Shown: in pieces, positions 7,994 through 16,465 of the stretch
Layout of the letters: each line of letters begins with the position of its first letter
Numbering within the stretch: the first letter of the stretch is position 1
Assembly (NCBI GenBank): GCA_905221325.1
Contig: CAJNCS010000010.1
Span: 10,974 to 74,973 of the forward strand
Direction of reading: 5' to 3'
DNA length: 64,000 nucleotides
Source of the DNA: a bacterium
Lineage (GTDB): Bacteria; Bacillota; Bacilli; Lactobacillales; Streptococcaceae
Notes under the pieces: generated by a model
The model's database searches: none
Seen by the model: the letters and a program-made list of their open reading frames with translations, nothing else
Told to the model about the DNA's origin: nothing
Translations under genes and position numbers: made by a program

Positions 7994-8338
7994 ATGGAAT
8001 TCGCAGAACGCTTGAAAACACTAAGGAAACAAGTAAAGCTAACACAAGCTCAAATAGCTGAAAAACTAAATATTTCCCAACAGGCATATGCTTCATGGGA
8101 ACGTGGAGTAAAAAAACCAACACAAGAAAATCTTGTTAAGATTGCTCAAGTCTTAAATGTAACTGTTGATTATTTAGTTGGTAATTCTGATGAAGAGTTT
8201 ACGAATAATAAGTTAGAGGATATTGAATTTCTCTTCCGTAAAAATTCAGAAGGTCTTACTGATGATGAAAAAGTTGTATTTAGAAAAGAATTGATTGCTT
8301 TTTTGGAAGAACGGAAGAAACAGTTTGGAAAGGAATAA
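7994..8338 (+). CDS. XRE-family repressor, probable ICE regulator
   Basis: A 114-aa protein with a classical helix-turn-helix at about residues 5-60 (TLRKQVKLTQAQIAEKLNISQQAYASWERG) and a short helical C-terminus. I choose ATG 7994, preceded by GAGGT, instead of an upstream TTG at 7802 that would read through the operator region. It is divergent from the conjugation operon and overlooks the two ACAAC-N5-GTTGT palindromes, so it probably controls ICE transfer as ImmR or Arp1 do. A helicase gene follows 3 nt later and may be co-expressed. Confidence 0.85.
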   Translation: MEFAERLKTLRKQVKLTQAQIAEKLNISQQAYASWERGVKKPTQENLVKIAQVLNVTVDYLVGNSDEEFTNNKLEDIEFLFRKNSEGLTDDEKVVFRKELIAFLEERKKQFGKE

Positions 8339-8341
8339 TTA

Positions 8342-10399
8342 ATGAGTGATATTAAGTTTTACGAAAAAGTATCTAATGAAATTGAACAGACGGACTCTTA
8401 TTTAGAATTGAAAAAAATTTTAAGAGAGAGAACTGCTAGTATTGATGGAACAATATATGTTATACAAAACCCGCTATATAGTGTGGAGGATGATAAATCA
8501 ACTGAACTGATAGCTAACAATGCTGATTCTTTTGCAATTCTTATCCCTAAAACAAAAATAATTTTTACAAGTATTAGAGATGCGAAATCAGATGAATTTG
8601 AAGACTATGTAGGTGAATTTATAGATTCTATTACCACTCTAAGTGGAGTATTTGGGTTTAAGAGTAAAATTGGTAATAGTAGAAAATGGAATCATTTACT
8701 AGATGAATTGCCAATAAATTTAATCAATACAGAAAGTATTAATGAGCGTGAAATTTTCGATAGAGAATCTTTGGCAACTCTGGAAATTCTAATTTCATTA
8801 ATTTCTGGTTCAATCAACACACCTGATAAAGGAGGTCAAAGTCATAGTATACTTGACGCTGTAAGAAGTAGAATTGTTCAGTTTGACGGAGATCAAACTA
8901 GATTCGTATATGACGATATTCCTAAAAAAGAAGTTTCTATACAAGGTTTAGCAGGTACAGGTAAAACTGAGCTTTTGTTTCATAGGTTAGTGAATTTATA
9001 TAATCAAACAGATAAAAAAATTGTTTTTACTTGTAATAGTAGAGTATTAGCAAATGATATAAAGAAACGTCTTCCAAAATTTTTTGATCAAATGAAAGTT
9101 TCAAGACGTGAAGATGTTGAAGAACGAATCAAAGTCATGAGAAGTTGGGGTTCATCGTATAATTCAGAATCTGGATTATATAGTTATATTTGTCATTTTT
9201 ATGGACTAGAATTTATTAACTATAGTGATTCTGGTGTTGAAGGATTTGATGGAGTTTGTTTATCTGCTATTAAGCAACTTGAAGAGATAAGAAATACATC
9301 AGATTTCACCTATTGCTTTGATTATATTCTTATTGATGAAGCTCAGGATTTTTCCGATTCTTTTTTTAAGTTATGTGATATGGTTGCATCTAGTCAAGTG
9401 ATTGTAGCTAGTGATATCTTTCAAAAAATTTATGAAAGAAAATCTGAACTTGTGAGACAACCTGATTTTACTCTTAATAAAGTTTACCGAACTGATCCTA
9501 AGAACTTTATGTTTTCACAATTTTTAGGATTTGGTTTAAAGGAAAAACCAGTTATTCAATGGTTTGATGATGATGAATCTTGGCGAGCGGCAGGGTACAC
9601 TTTTGAAAAAAAAGAGGAGAATCAGACAATCGTATATGAGTTTAGTCGAGAACCAATCAACAGATTTAATGATTTCAATGACGATTCAATTTTACCTACC
9701 AAGTTGGAATATGCTGAGACAACTGGTGAAATTCTAAATCAATTGTTTAATATAATTGATGATTTAAGGGAAAAACATAAAGACATTTCTCCTTCTGATA
9801 TTGGAATAGTATTTGTATCTAAGAACAATAAAGGTTATAAATTAGCTGATAATATAAGCACGCTTATTGAGCAGAAATATAACTGGGAAACTCAAAAAAT
9901 TTATGAAAATAGATATAGATCTAGACAAAGTGATAAGGTTTTTATAAGTAATCAGAATAATGTTAAGGGTTTGGAGTTCTCCTTTTTGATTGGAATAGTT
10001 TTGGATGAAATTACTCAAGATTTGGAGAGCCGAAATACTATATATATGTTACTTACTAGATCGTTTTTGACATCATATTTAATATTAGGAAAATCTAATA
10101 GGATTATTTATGATAAATATCAACCGATGCTAGATGAAATTATTGATACTGGTAAGGTAAGGGTAACTAAGCCACAAAAAAAAGATATATTACAAGAAGA
10201 GCAAATTCAGAATCTAATAAATGGTTCTCTTACTTTTGATCAAAAAGTCGAAAAAGCTCTGAAGAATAAACATCTATTCACTCTTGAAAATAGTCAAAAA
10301 ATAAAAACTATGGTTGGTACTATGCTTGGAAGTAAGGGAGTCAATCTCCAACAAATAGAGGAATTGATTGAAAATGTCAAGGATTATTTAGATGAGTAA
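8342..10399 (+). CDS. UvrD/Rep-like SF1 helicase, candidate defence or maintenance protein
   Basis: A 685-aa protein. Residues 1-180 are an unrecognised N-terminal domain. Then come a possible Q-motif (FDGDQTRFVY, 181-190), Walker A GLAGTGKTE (202-210), DEAQD (332-336), a motif-III-like VIVASDIFQKIY (354-364), motif IV LNKVYRTDP (378-386), VKGLEF (541-546) and LLTRS (570-574). These are the hallmarks of superfamily 1A DNA helicases. The last ~100 residues are helical and charged. No nuclease motif was seen. The gene is AT-rich, sits 3 nt after the repressor and overlaps the next gene by 8 nt, so helicase and partner are probably one functional unit. Confidence 0.8.
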   Translation: MSDIKFYEKVSNEIEQTDSYLELKKILRERTASIDGTIYVIQNPLYSVEDDKSTELIANNADSFAILIPKTKIIFTSIRDAKSDEFEDYVGEFIDSITTLSGVFGFKSKIGNSRKWNHLLDELPINLINTESINEREIFDRESLATLEILISLISGSINTPDKGGQSHSILDAVRSRIVQFDGDQTRFVYDDIPKKEVSIQGLAGTGKTELLFHRLVNLYNQTDKKIVFTCNSRVLANDIKKRLPKFFDQMKVSRREDVEERIKVMRSWGSSYNSESGLYSYICHFYGLEFINYSDSGVEGFDGVCLSAIKQLEEIRNTSDFTYCFDYILIDEAQDFSDSFFKLCDMVASSQVIVASDIFQKIYERKSELVRQPDFTLNKVYRTDPKNFMFSQFLGFGLKEKPVIQWFDDDESWRAAGYTFEKKEENQTIVYEFSREPINRFNDFNDDSILPTKLEYAETTGEILNQLFNIIDDLREKHKDISPSDIGIVFVSKNNKGYKLADNISTLIEQKYNWETQKIYENRYRSRQSDKVFISNQNNVKGLEFSFLIGIVLDEITQDLESRNTIYMLLTRSFLTSYLILGKSNRIIYDKYQPMLDEIIDTGKVRVTKPQKKDILQEEQIQNLINGSLTFDQKVEKALKNKHLFTLENSQKIKTMVGTMLGSKGVNLQQIEELIENVKDYLDE

Positions 10400-11099
10400 A
10401 GAGTATAGATTTAGTTTGGGAAGAGCATTGACTAGGTATATCAATCGCTCCATAACTAACCAATTAGATTTAATAAAAATTTGTTTAGAAACTTCTCGGG
10501 AAATTCTCACAGAATACTCTGATACGAACGAAGTTGGTGTACATGATGAGGAAGGGTTCAGAATTGTATATCCGAATAGTTCTGGTAGAAAAATGCAAAG
10601 AATGTTTTTTTACAATGTATATGAAAAAGTGAATGACCAGCCTATGTTTACTATCCAATCTTTCGTTTTTCCGTTCAAATTAGAAAAAATAGGAGAAAAT
10701 GAGTTTAAAATTTGGTGTGATTTCTCGAACATTGGACGCTTTGAATTTAATTCAGCAATTATTTCTCAGATAGTAACTATTATAAATATAATTGATAACA
10801 AAGATCTTACCTGGGGTGATACGTGGGTTGAAGAACTCCTCGATTTACTACATGGGAAAAATAGAAGCCTGGATACAGACTTGTTGTTTTATATCATTAA
10901 TGAATTGCTAATTTTTGATTTTGGATATTTAAGATTTGACAATGATCCGAAACATCAGGGAGATAACCATCCAATCTATCACATTGATAGTCATTTAGAT
11001 AATAGGGCGACGTATAAATTAGGATTACATAGTACACTAGATATCTCTAAATTTCTTGATCTATTAGATAATACTACTGATGTTGGATATATATCATAG
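10392..11099 (+). CDS. Unknown 235-aa partner of the helicase
   Basis: A 235-aa soluble, AT-rich-coded protein that overlaps the helicase gene by 8 nt, implying coupled translation. It has no signal peptide or transmembrane segment. The C-terminal quarter has a His/Asp-rich stretch (PKHQGDNHPIYHIDSHLDNRATYKLG) with several conserved-looking polar residues, which could be a ligand- or metal-binding site. I do not recognise the family. Cargo position and linkage to a helicase make an anti-phage or plasmid-competition role possible, but this is inference. Confidence 0.6.
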   Translation: MSKEYRFSLGRALTRYINRSITNQLDLIKICLETSREILTEYSDTNEVGVHDEEGFRIVYPNSSGRKMQRMFFYNVYEKVNDQPMFTIQSFVFPFKLEKIGENEFKIWCDFSNIGRFEFNSAIISQIVTIINIIDNKDLTWGDTWVEELLDLLHGKNRSLDTDLLFYIINELLIFDFGYLRFDNDPKHQGDNHPIYHIDSHLDNRATYKLGLHSTLDISKFLDLLDNTTDVGYIS

Positions 11100-11230
11100 T
11101 TTATTTTTAGTTTAGGTACAGGAGATGGCCATATTCTAGATCATCACAACTATAGAACTACTTAATAGGAGTAGACAAACCCTACCAACAATAGAAAAAT
11201 TGCCATATTGTAGGTTGGATACCATATTAT

Positions 11231-11278
11231 AAAAACTCTTAGGAATGTTGATATATGCTCTATTCTTAAGAGTTTTTT
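11231..11278 (+). terminator. Terminator after the helicase module
   Basis: AAAACTCTTA (from 11232) pairs with TAAGAGTTTT (from 11267), followed by Ts, about 130 nt after the 235-aa gene. The intervening 11100-11230 shows no gene. Confidence 0.65.
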
Positions 11279-11301
11279 AGTTTCTTTAATGAAAGAAAAA
11301 G

Positions 11302-11339
11302 ACTGAAGAAAATTGTCCAAAATGGACTTTTTCTTCAGT
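11302..11339. repeat. Near-perfect hairpin upstream of the DNA-damage operon
   Basis: The outer arms ACTGAAGAAAA / TTTTCTTCAGT enclose an inner stem GTCCA / TGGAC. No T tract follows, so it is not a typical plus-strand terminator. Its role is unclear. Confidence 0.5.
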
Positions 11340-11342
11340 TTG

Positions 11343-11396
11343 AGTAGACATCCGTCTACTTTTTTTATATAATAGACTAAACCAAATTGGTTTAGT
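11343..11396 (+). promoter_or_regulatory. Promoter with two operator palindromes for the ImmA-HdiR-UmuC operon
   Basis: TAGACA (11345-11350), 17-bp spacer and TATAAT (11368-11373) form a near-consensus promoter. AGTAGACATCCGTCTACT (11343-11360) is a palindrome over the -35. A second, perfect palindrome with 10-bp arms ACTAAACCAA / TTGGTTTAGT (11376-11396) covers the start point. The operon's own LexA/HdiR-like repressor is the likely binder. Confidence 0.75.
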
Positions 11397-11427
11397 TTTT
11401 GTATTTCCAGTGAAAAGGAGGTACAAG

Positions 11428-12288
11428 TTGGAATATTTGTATTTAGAAGCTCACCATTGTGCTAAGAAATTGCTTTACCAATTTATGAAGAATCAAGATA
11501 GCCCTTTATTGAAATATAGCTTTCGTTTTTTCTTTGATTACCATGTAAATGAGAACGAGATATTGATACTCCCTCATCATTTTTCGGATAAAAAGATTGA
11601 GGGATTGACAATAATTGATGAACTTGGAGTAAGTATTTCCTATGAGCAAAATAATACCGTTACTAAGCAAAATTTCACTCTTTGTCATGAGTTAGGACAC
11701 TTTCTTTTAAAACATGAAGGTGGGTATTTTGCAGAGTCAGTTGAAAATCAGGATAGTCAGATTGAGCGAGAAGCAAACATCTTTTCAGCATTTATTCTTA
11801 TGCCAGATATAGTTCTTCTCTCTAAAGTCTATTATGCCTGCCAAACGTTTGAGGAAGTCCAGTCATCTTTAGAGGTATCCAAAGAAGCTCTTACTTACCG
11901 TCTTATTGATTTGCTGAGGGAGTATCATCTGGGATTAGAAATAGAAATCCGAAGAGCTGTTGATGAATATATCAATGGTCAAAATGCTACTATTCATCAT
12001 TGTTTTCATAAGATAAAAGAACAAATAGCAGACGACTACAACCAGTACCAGCCCTCTACTGTAAGTCTGGTTATTCAAAGATTGAGTAAGGACGGTTTTG
12101 CAACTAGCGAGGAAGTGCCTGAACTATTAAATCAAGATCTATGGCCAGAAATTACAGAGAAAGCAAAAAATGTCAAAGTTTGGTTATTGTACAATAAAGG
12201 TAAAAGTATTGCTTATGCTTGGGATAAAAACAAGTTATCTGATGAACAATCAAGGAAGAAAGCAGAGTTTAAATTACTATTGATGTGA
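11428..12288 (+). CDS. ImmA/IrrE-family metallopeptidase
   Basis: A 286-aa protein with the zinc-protease signature HELGH (residues 87-91) and a downstream acidic segment (EREANIFSAFILMP), the layout of ImmA/IrrE proteases that cleave or inactivate XRE repressors after DNA damage. I choose TTG 11428, with AAGGAGGT ending 5 nt before it; the GTG at 11410 would place that ribosome site inside the gene. The C-terminal ~130 residues are helical and of unknown role. It is first in the damage-response operon, 8 nt before the LexA/HdiR-like regulator, and may also act on the ICE repressor at 7994. Confidence 0.8.
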   Translation: MEYLYLEAHHCAKKLLYQFMKNQDSPLLKYSFRFFFDYHVNENEILILPHHFSDKKIEGLTIIDELGVSISYEQNNTVTKQNFTLCHELGHFLLKHEGGYFAESVENQDSQIEREANIFSAFILMPDIVLLSKVYYACQTFEEVQSSLEVSKEALTYRLIDLLREYHLGLEIEIRRAVDEYINGQNATIHHCFHKIKEQIADDYNQYQPSTVSLVIQRLSKDGFATSEEVPELLNQDLWPEITEKAKNVKVWLLYNKGKSIAYAWDKNKLSDEQSRKKAEFKLLLM

Positions 12289-12296
12289 GGTGAATC

Positions 12297-12983
12297 ATGT
12301 ATCAACCAGAAAAATTAAAAGCTCGGAGGAAAGAGCTAAAACTAACACAAAAAGATATTGCAGATAAGCTAGAAATTAGCTATCAAGCCTATTCTGCTTG
12401 GGAACGTGGAGTCAAAGAACCTTCTACTGAGAAAGTGGCATTATTAGAGAAACTTTTGAACGTCCCAAAAGGCTATTTTACTGAGATAGAGATTATCAGA
12501 CTTTATAATGTCCTCTCACCCAATGGAAAAGAACAAGTTGTGTCTTATGCTCGTGACTTAGTCGAAGAAGAGCAAAATAAGAAGGTGATCTTAATTGCTG
12601 AACCACGCTATGAATATCGGGTCTATGAAGAAATGTCTGCTGGTCTTGGTGCCACTATCTATGGAGAAAAAGAATACGATACGGTCTACTATAACGAAGA
12701 GTTAGGGCATGATTTCGCCTCTTGGGTATCGGGGGATTCTATGGAGCCTAAATATCCAAATGGTTCCGTTGCCCTCATTCGTGAGACGGGCTTTGATTAT
12801 AATGGGGCAGTTTATGCAGTTGTTTGGAATGAGCAGACCTATATCAAGCGAGTCTACTTGGAAGAAGATGGCTTACGCCTAGTTTCCATCAATAAGAAAT
12901 ACAAAGACAAATTTGCTCCTTATGACGATGATCCTAGGATTGTTGGAAAAATTGTCGGAAACTTTATACCTTTGGAGGACTAG
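12297..12983 (+). CDS. HdiR/LexA-like XRE-S24 self-cleaving repressor
   Basis: A 228-aa protein with an N-terminal helix-turn-helix (about 5-60) and a C-terminal S24 peptidase domain. It shows a putative Ala-Gly cleavage site at 115-116 (MSAGLGA), catalytic Ser148 in SGDSMEP and Lys184 in TYIKRV. This is the architecture of HdiR of Lactococcus and LexA/phage CI, which self-cleave when RecA is activated and then free their promoter. It precedes a Y-family polymerase by 3 nt, so the operon should be SOS-induced; the palindromes at 11343-11396 are the expected operators. Confidence 0.88.
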   Translation: MYQPEKLKARRKELKLTQKDIADKLEISYQAYSAWERGVKEPSTEKVALLEKLLNVPKGYFTEIEIIRLYNVLSPNGKEQVVSYARDLVEEEQNKKVILIAEPRYEYRVYEEMSAGLGATIYGEKEYDTVYYNEELGHDFASWVSGDSMEPKYPNGSVALIRETGFDYNGAVYAVVWNEQTYIKRVYLEEDGLRLVSINKKYKDKFAPYDDDPRIVGKIVGNFIPLED

Positions 12984-12986
12984 ACT

Positions 12987-14402
12987 ATGGGAATCATTGA
13001 CTATTCAAAAGAGCCTGTCAGTGATATTGCCTTTATTGATATGAAGTCTTTCTATGCTAGTGTTGAATGTGCGGAGCGAGGACTTCATCCTCTTAAAACC
13101 TCCCTCTGTGTGATGAGTCGAGCGGATAATTCTGCTGGATTGATATTGGCATCATCACCTATGTTCAAGAAAGTATTTGGGAAAAAGAATGTTGGTCGGG
13201 CTTATGATTTACCCTTTGACGTCAAAACCAGAAAATTTTCTTACTATAACGCAAAAAAACAGGGTCTTCCAACGAATCCAGAATTTGTTCGATATATTGA
13301 GGAATGGGCGAAGACCACCTTTATCGTCCCACCACGAATGGACAAGTATATTGAAATCAATATGGAAATACAGAGAGTCTTTCAAGATTACAGCACTCCG
13401 AATGAGATTTATCCCTATTCAATTGATGAAGGTTTTATTGATTTGACAACTTCTCTTAACTACTTTGTTAGCGATCAGACCATATCCCGAAAAGATAAAT
13501 TGGATATGATTTCTGCTAAGATTCAAAAGGATATTTGGCGAAAGACAGGCATCTACTCAACTGTTGGTATGTCAAATAGTAATCCCTTACTTGCAAAGCT
13601 AGCCTTAGACAACGAAGCTAAGAAAATGCCCACCATGCGTGCTAACTGGTCTTATGAAGACGTAGAAAGTAAGGTTTGGACAATTCCTAACATGACTGAT
13701 TTTTGGGGAATTGGTCATCGTATGGAAAAGAGATTAAATGACTTGGGAATCTTTTCTATCAAGGAACTTGCTAATTGCAATCCCGATTTACTAAAAAATT
13801 CTTTAGGAGTAGTAGGGCTACGTCTCTGGTTTTACGCAAATGGAGTAGATGAAAGTAATGTTAATAATCCATATAAACCAAAGAGCTCAGGATTAGGTAA
13901 CTCTCAAGTCTTACCAAGAGATTATATCAAGCAACGGGATATCGAGATTGTCCTTCGAGAGATGGCAGAGCAAGTTGCTATACGTCTTAGACGAGCAGGT
14001 AAGAAAACAACTATTGTCTCTATTCATGTAGGCTATTCCAAACAAGAAAATAGAAAATCAATCAACATACAAAGAAAGATCGAACCAACTAATCAGACAG
14101 ACACCCTAACTAATGTGGTTTTACAGTTATTTCATCAGAAATACAGTTCTGGTGCCGTAAGAAACGTTGCTGTTAATTATTCGGGTCTAGTGGATGAATC
14201 GTTTGGACTCATTTCTTTATTTGATGATGTTGAAAAAATAGAAAAAGAAGAAAGGCTCCAATCAGCGATTGACAGCATCCGAGATCAGTTTGGGTTCACT
14301 TCACTCTTAAAAGCCAATGCGCTTGAGTCAGCCTCAAGAAGCATCGCTAGAAGTAAACTAATTGGAGGTCATTCTGCTGGTGGATTAGATGGTTTAAAAT
14401 GA
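12987..14402 (+). CDS. Y-family translesion DNA polymerase (UmuC/ImpB-like)
   Basis: A 471-aa protein with the catalytic motifs of Y-family polymerases: FIDMKSFYASVE near residue 17, and YSIDEGFID with the paired acidic residues near 145. The helix-hairpin-helix and little-finger regions follow, and the length is normal for Gram-positive UmuC/UvrX proteins. It performs error-prone synthesis past lesions. Such genes are common on streptococcal mobile elements and restore UV survival and mutability in hosts that lack a chromosomal umuC. The next gene starts inside its stop codon (ATGA overlap). Confidence 0.9.
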   Translation: MGIIDYSKEPVSDIAFIDMKSFYASVECAERGLHPLKTSLCVMSRADNSAGLILASSPMFKKVFGKKNVGRAYDLPFDVKTRKFSYYNAKKQGLPTNPEFVRYIEEWAKTTFIVPPRMDKYIEINMEIQRVFQDYSTPNEIYPYSIDEGFIDLTTSLNYFVSDQTISRKDKLDMISAKIQKDIWRKTGIYSTVGMSNSNPLLAKLALDNEAKKMPTMRANWSYEDVESKVWTIPNMTDFWGIGHRMEKRLNDLGIFSIKELANCNPDLLKNSLGVVGLRLWFYANGVDESNVNNPYKPKSSGLGNSQVLPRDYIKQRDIEIVLREMAEQVAIRLRRAGKKTTIVSIHVGYSKQENRKSINIQRKIEPTNQTDTLTNVVLQLFHQKYSSGAVRNVAVNYSGLVDESFGLISLFDDVEKIEKEERLQSAIDSIRDQFGFTSLLKANALESASRSIARSKLIGGHSAGGLDGLK

Positions 14403-14761
14403 TTGATCGTTCTTATTTGCCCTATCAGTCAGCCCGAGAATATCAAGACTCAGGTATGCAAAAGTGGATGGGCTTCTTTTTATCCGAGCATACCACATCA
14501 CTAGGAGAAGAAAAATATCGTGTCGATCTAACCAGTGACTTGAACAGAACAGAAAAACTATTGTTACTTTCTCAGCTTTATGTTGGCCATTTAAAAGGTC
14601 GCTTTACAGTCAAACAAAAAGCCCAAAAAGTAACTTTGATTGGCGAAGTGAGAGAAATTTCAGCAAAAGAAGTATCCCTCAAGACTTATGAAGGATATCG
14701 ATTTATTCAAGTGGAAGACTTCTTGAGCATCCAGTTATTAGAAGAGGTTACCTATGAGTAG
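14399..14761 (+). CDS. YolD-like protein linked to the Y-family polymerase
   Basis: A 120-aa protein beginning MIDRSYLPYQSAREYQDSGMQKWMGF and ending in a small beta domain (VTLIGEVREISAKEVSLKT...). This resembles the YolD family, which is typically encoded next to UvrX/UmuC-type polymerases and is thought to act like UmuD in controlling them. It overlaps the polymerase gene by 4 nt and the next gene by 8 nt, indicating translational coupling. The family call is by pattern and context. Confidence 0.65.
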   Translation: MIDRSYLPYQSAREYQDSGMQKWMGFFLSEHTTSLGEEKYRVDLTSDLNRTEKLLLLSQLYVGHLKGRFTVKQKAQKVTLIGEVREISAKEVSLKTYEGYRFIQVEDFLSIQLLEEVTYE

Positions 14762-15038
14762 AAAAGAACTCTATGAGAATAAATTGCAGATGGATTATTT
14801 CTCAGAAGACTATATCCGATTCGAAGAAGATTTCCAAAAATACTCAGCAATGGATGTACCACTTACTTTTCTGATTGATGATATCTTAAGGACTATGGCA
14901 ATGAATCAGAAGAACTACTTCAAACTTAATAAAGAAAATTCTAAAGATGGACGGAATCACTATTTTCATTTTCTTATTAGAAGTAGTGAAGAAATAAGAT
15001 GCTTTGAGTATAAGGAACATAGGTTTGAAATCAAATAA
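14754..15038 (+). CDS. Small conserved protein at the end of the damage operon (possible DUF5960)
   Basis: A 94-aa acidic, soluble protein (MSRKELYENKLQMDYFSEDY...) overlapping the YolD-like gene by 8 nt. Streptococcal mobile elements often carry a small protein here after umuC and yolD; it may be the family called DUF5960, but I am not sure of that. No motif suggests a function. A bidirectional terminator follows at 15036-15066. Confidence 0.6.
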   Translation: MSRKELYENKLQMDYFSEDYIRFEEDFQKYSAMDVPLTFLIDDILRTMAMNQKNYFKLNKENSKDGRNHYFHFLIRSSEEIRCFEYKEHRFEIK

Positions 15039-15066
15039 AAAGTACGGTTTATTTTCCGTACTTTTT
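15036..15066. terminator. Bidirectional terminator between damage operon and methyltransferase
   Basis: AAAAAGTACGG, then TTTATTTT, then CCGTACTTTTT. It has A and T tracts on both sides and separates the convergent genes ending at 15038 and 15067. Confidence 0.85.
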
Positions 15067-16335
15067 CTATTTCTCAATTTTTTTAATAAAATCTCCAATT
15101 TTACGAACAATTTCAGTTACTAGAGCATTTCCCATGAAGAACATTCTCATTTTATCAGAAACATCAACAAGAGAGCCGTCGGCTAACTTCTTTATAGCAG
15201 TCCAATTGTCAGGAAAGTCCTGTAAACGTTCAGCCTCAACTGGGGTGATGAGGCGGTATTTGTCATTGATAAAGAGGAGGTGAGTAGAGCGATTAACTGT
15301 TCCTTCGGATGTTAACATAGTTCGTCCAGGAAGGTTCAAATCATCGTAAGGGGACATGCCTCCTTCAGAATAAATATAGGTGTGGCCATCAGTTGAAGTT
15401 CTTTCAATTTTTTTAGCACTTCGTAAATATTGGAATTTTTCCAATTTTGAAGAGTCTGTTAGAAAATATTTTTCTGGGACTTCTTCTTCATTCTGTAAAA
15501 TTTCTCTAAGAGTAATTGGTTTACCGTTATAGTCAGGTTCTGTATCAATTGAATAGTATTTCCCATGACGCATAATCCCTGTATTCCAAACAGATCCTGT
15601 AAAGTTATCTGATACTTCAACAATGTCATTTGCTAGCTCGTAGAAAACATGACGATTTTTAACTGGGAAATTTTTTATTGGGAACTGCGTAGCAAACAAA
15701 CCAGTTTTAAAAATATAGTCATCATATCTATTTTCTTCAAATACGACATTTTCTTGCTCATATTTTTTATCAATAGTTTTTGCAAAAACCGTATCATTCC
15801 TATAAACAAAAAAGAAAACTCGACGTCGGCGTTGGCTTCTTCCGTATTCAGCAGCGTTGATAACTCTCCATTCTACTGAATATCCTAGATTGTTGAATGC
15901 TGTAAGCATGATTGCAAAATCTCTCCCACGTTGTTTTGAAGGAGCTTTAAGGAGTCGATCTACGTTCTCAAGAATGAGGTATTTAGGTCTGATATTTTCG
16001 GTTGCTCGAATGATTTCCCAAAAGAGAACACCTTTTTTCCCTTCAATACCTTTTTCATTTTTTTTACTTCTTGCAACTGAATAGTCTTGGCAAGGAAAGC
16101 CTCCAACAATCATATCGGCATCCATAGAAGCAAATTTTTCATCAGAGATATCTGAGATACTGATATTTAGATTCTCACTATCTGGGAAATGATAGTCATA
16201 AACTTCAAATGCATCTTGCGATTTGCGTGACGGCTCCCATTGATTAGCCCATTTTGTTTTAAAAAAATCTTTGTCAGAGTTTTCAAGGCCGATTCGGAAT
16301 CCACCAACACCGGCAAATAATTCTAGTACTTTCAT
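15067..16335 (-). CDS. C5-cytosine DNA methyltransferase (GATC, Sau3AI/Sth368I type)
   Basis: A 422-aa cytosine-5 methyltransferase with motif I LFAGVGG (residues 6-12), the catalytic PCQ with Cys82 (FPCQDYSVA), ENV (123-125) and QRRRR (168-172). It is divergent from a Sau3AI-like endonuclease, so the target should be GATC with methylation of the inner cytosine. ICESt1 of S. thermophilus carries the related Sth368I pair, which fits the ICESt-like backbone. It starts at ATG 16335 behind AGGAGAAAAT. Its promoter -35 contains a GATC site (see 16377-16405). Confidence 0.88.
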   Translation of the reverse strand: MKVLELFAGVGGFRIGLENSDKDFFKTKWANQWEPSRKSQDAFEVYDYHFPDSENLNISISDISDEKFASMDADMIVGGFPCQDYSVARSKKNEKGIEGKKGVLFWEIIRATENIRPKYLILENVDRLLKAPSKQRGRDFAIMLTAFNNLGYSVEWRVINAAEYGRSQRRRRVFFFVYRNDTVFAKTIDKKYEQENVVFEENRYDDYIFKTGLFATQFPIKNFPVKNRHVFYELANDIVEVSDNFTGSVWNTGIMRHGKYYSIDTEPDYNGKPITLREILQNEEEVPEKYFLTDSSKLEKFQYLRSAKKIERTSTDGHTYIYSEGGMSPYDDLNLPGRTMLTSEGTVNRSTHLLFINDKYRLITPVEAERLQDFPDNWTAIKKLADGSLVDVSDKMRMFFMGNALVTEIVRKIGDFIKKIEK

Positions 16336-16376
16336 ATTTTCTCCTTTTAGAGCTATAGCAAACAGCCTATTAGACT

Positions 16377-16430
16377 ATTATACTAAAAAAATAAAAATCG
16401 ATCAACTTCCTGAATCAATTATGTTAAAAT
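16377..16430. promoter_or_regulatory. Divergent R-M promoters sharing one GATC site
   Basis: For the methyltransferase (minus): TTGATC (16405-16400), 17 bp, TATAAT (16382-16377). For the endonuclease (plus): extended -10 TGTTAAAAT (16422-16430), whose -35 zone falls at about 16402-16407. The only GATC of the intergenic region (16400-16403) lies in both -35 zones. Confidence 0.65.
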
Positions 16431-16465
16431 AGTTTAAATAGATAAAAACTAGAGGATACAATTAA

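Noticed and set aside
11302..11339. Transcription terminator for the helicase operon
   Set aside because: The hairpin is strong but lacks a T tract; a better terminator is at 11231-11278.
11410..11427. GTG start for the ImmA-like protease
   Set aside because: The GTG overlaps the only ribosome site, AAGGAGGT, which is placed correctly for TTG 11428.
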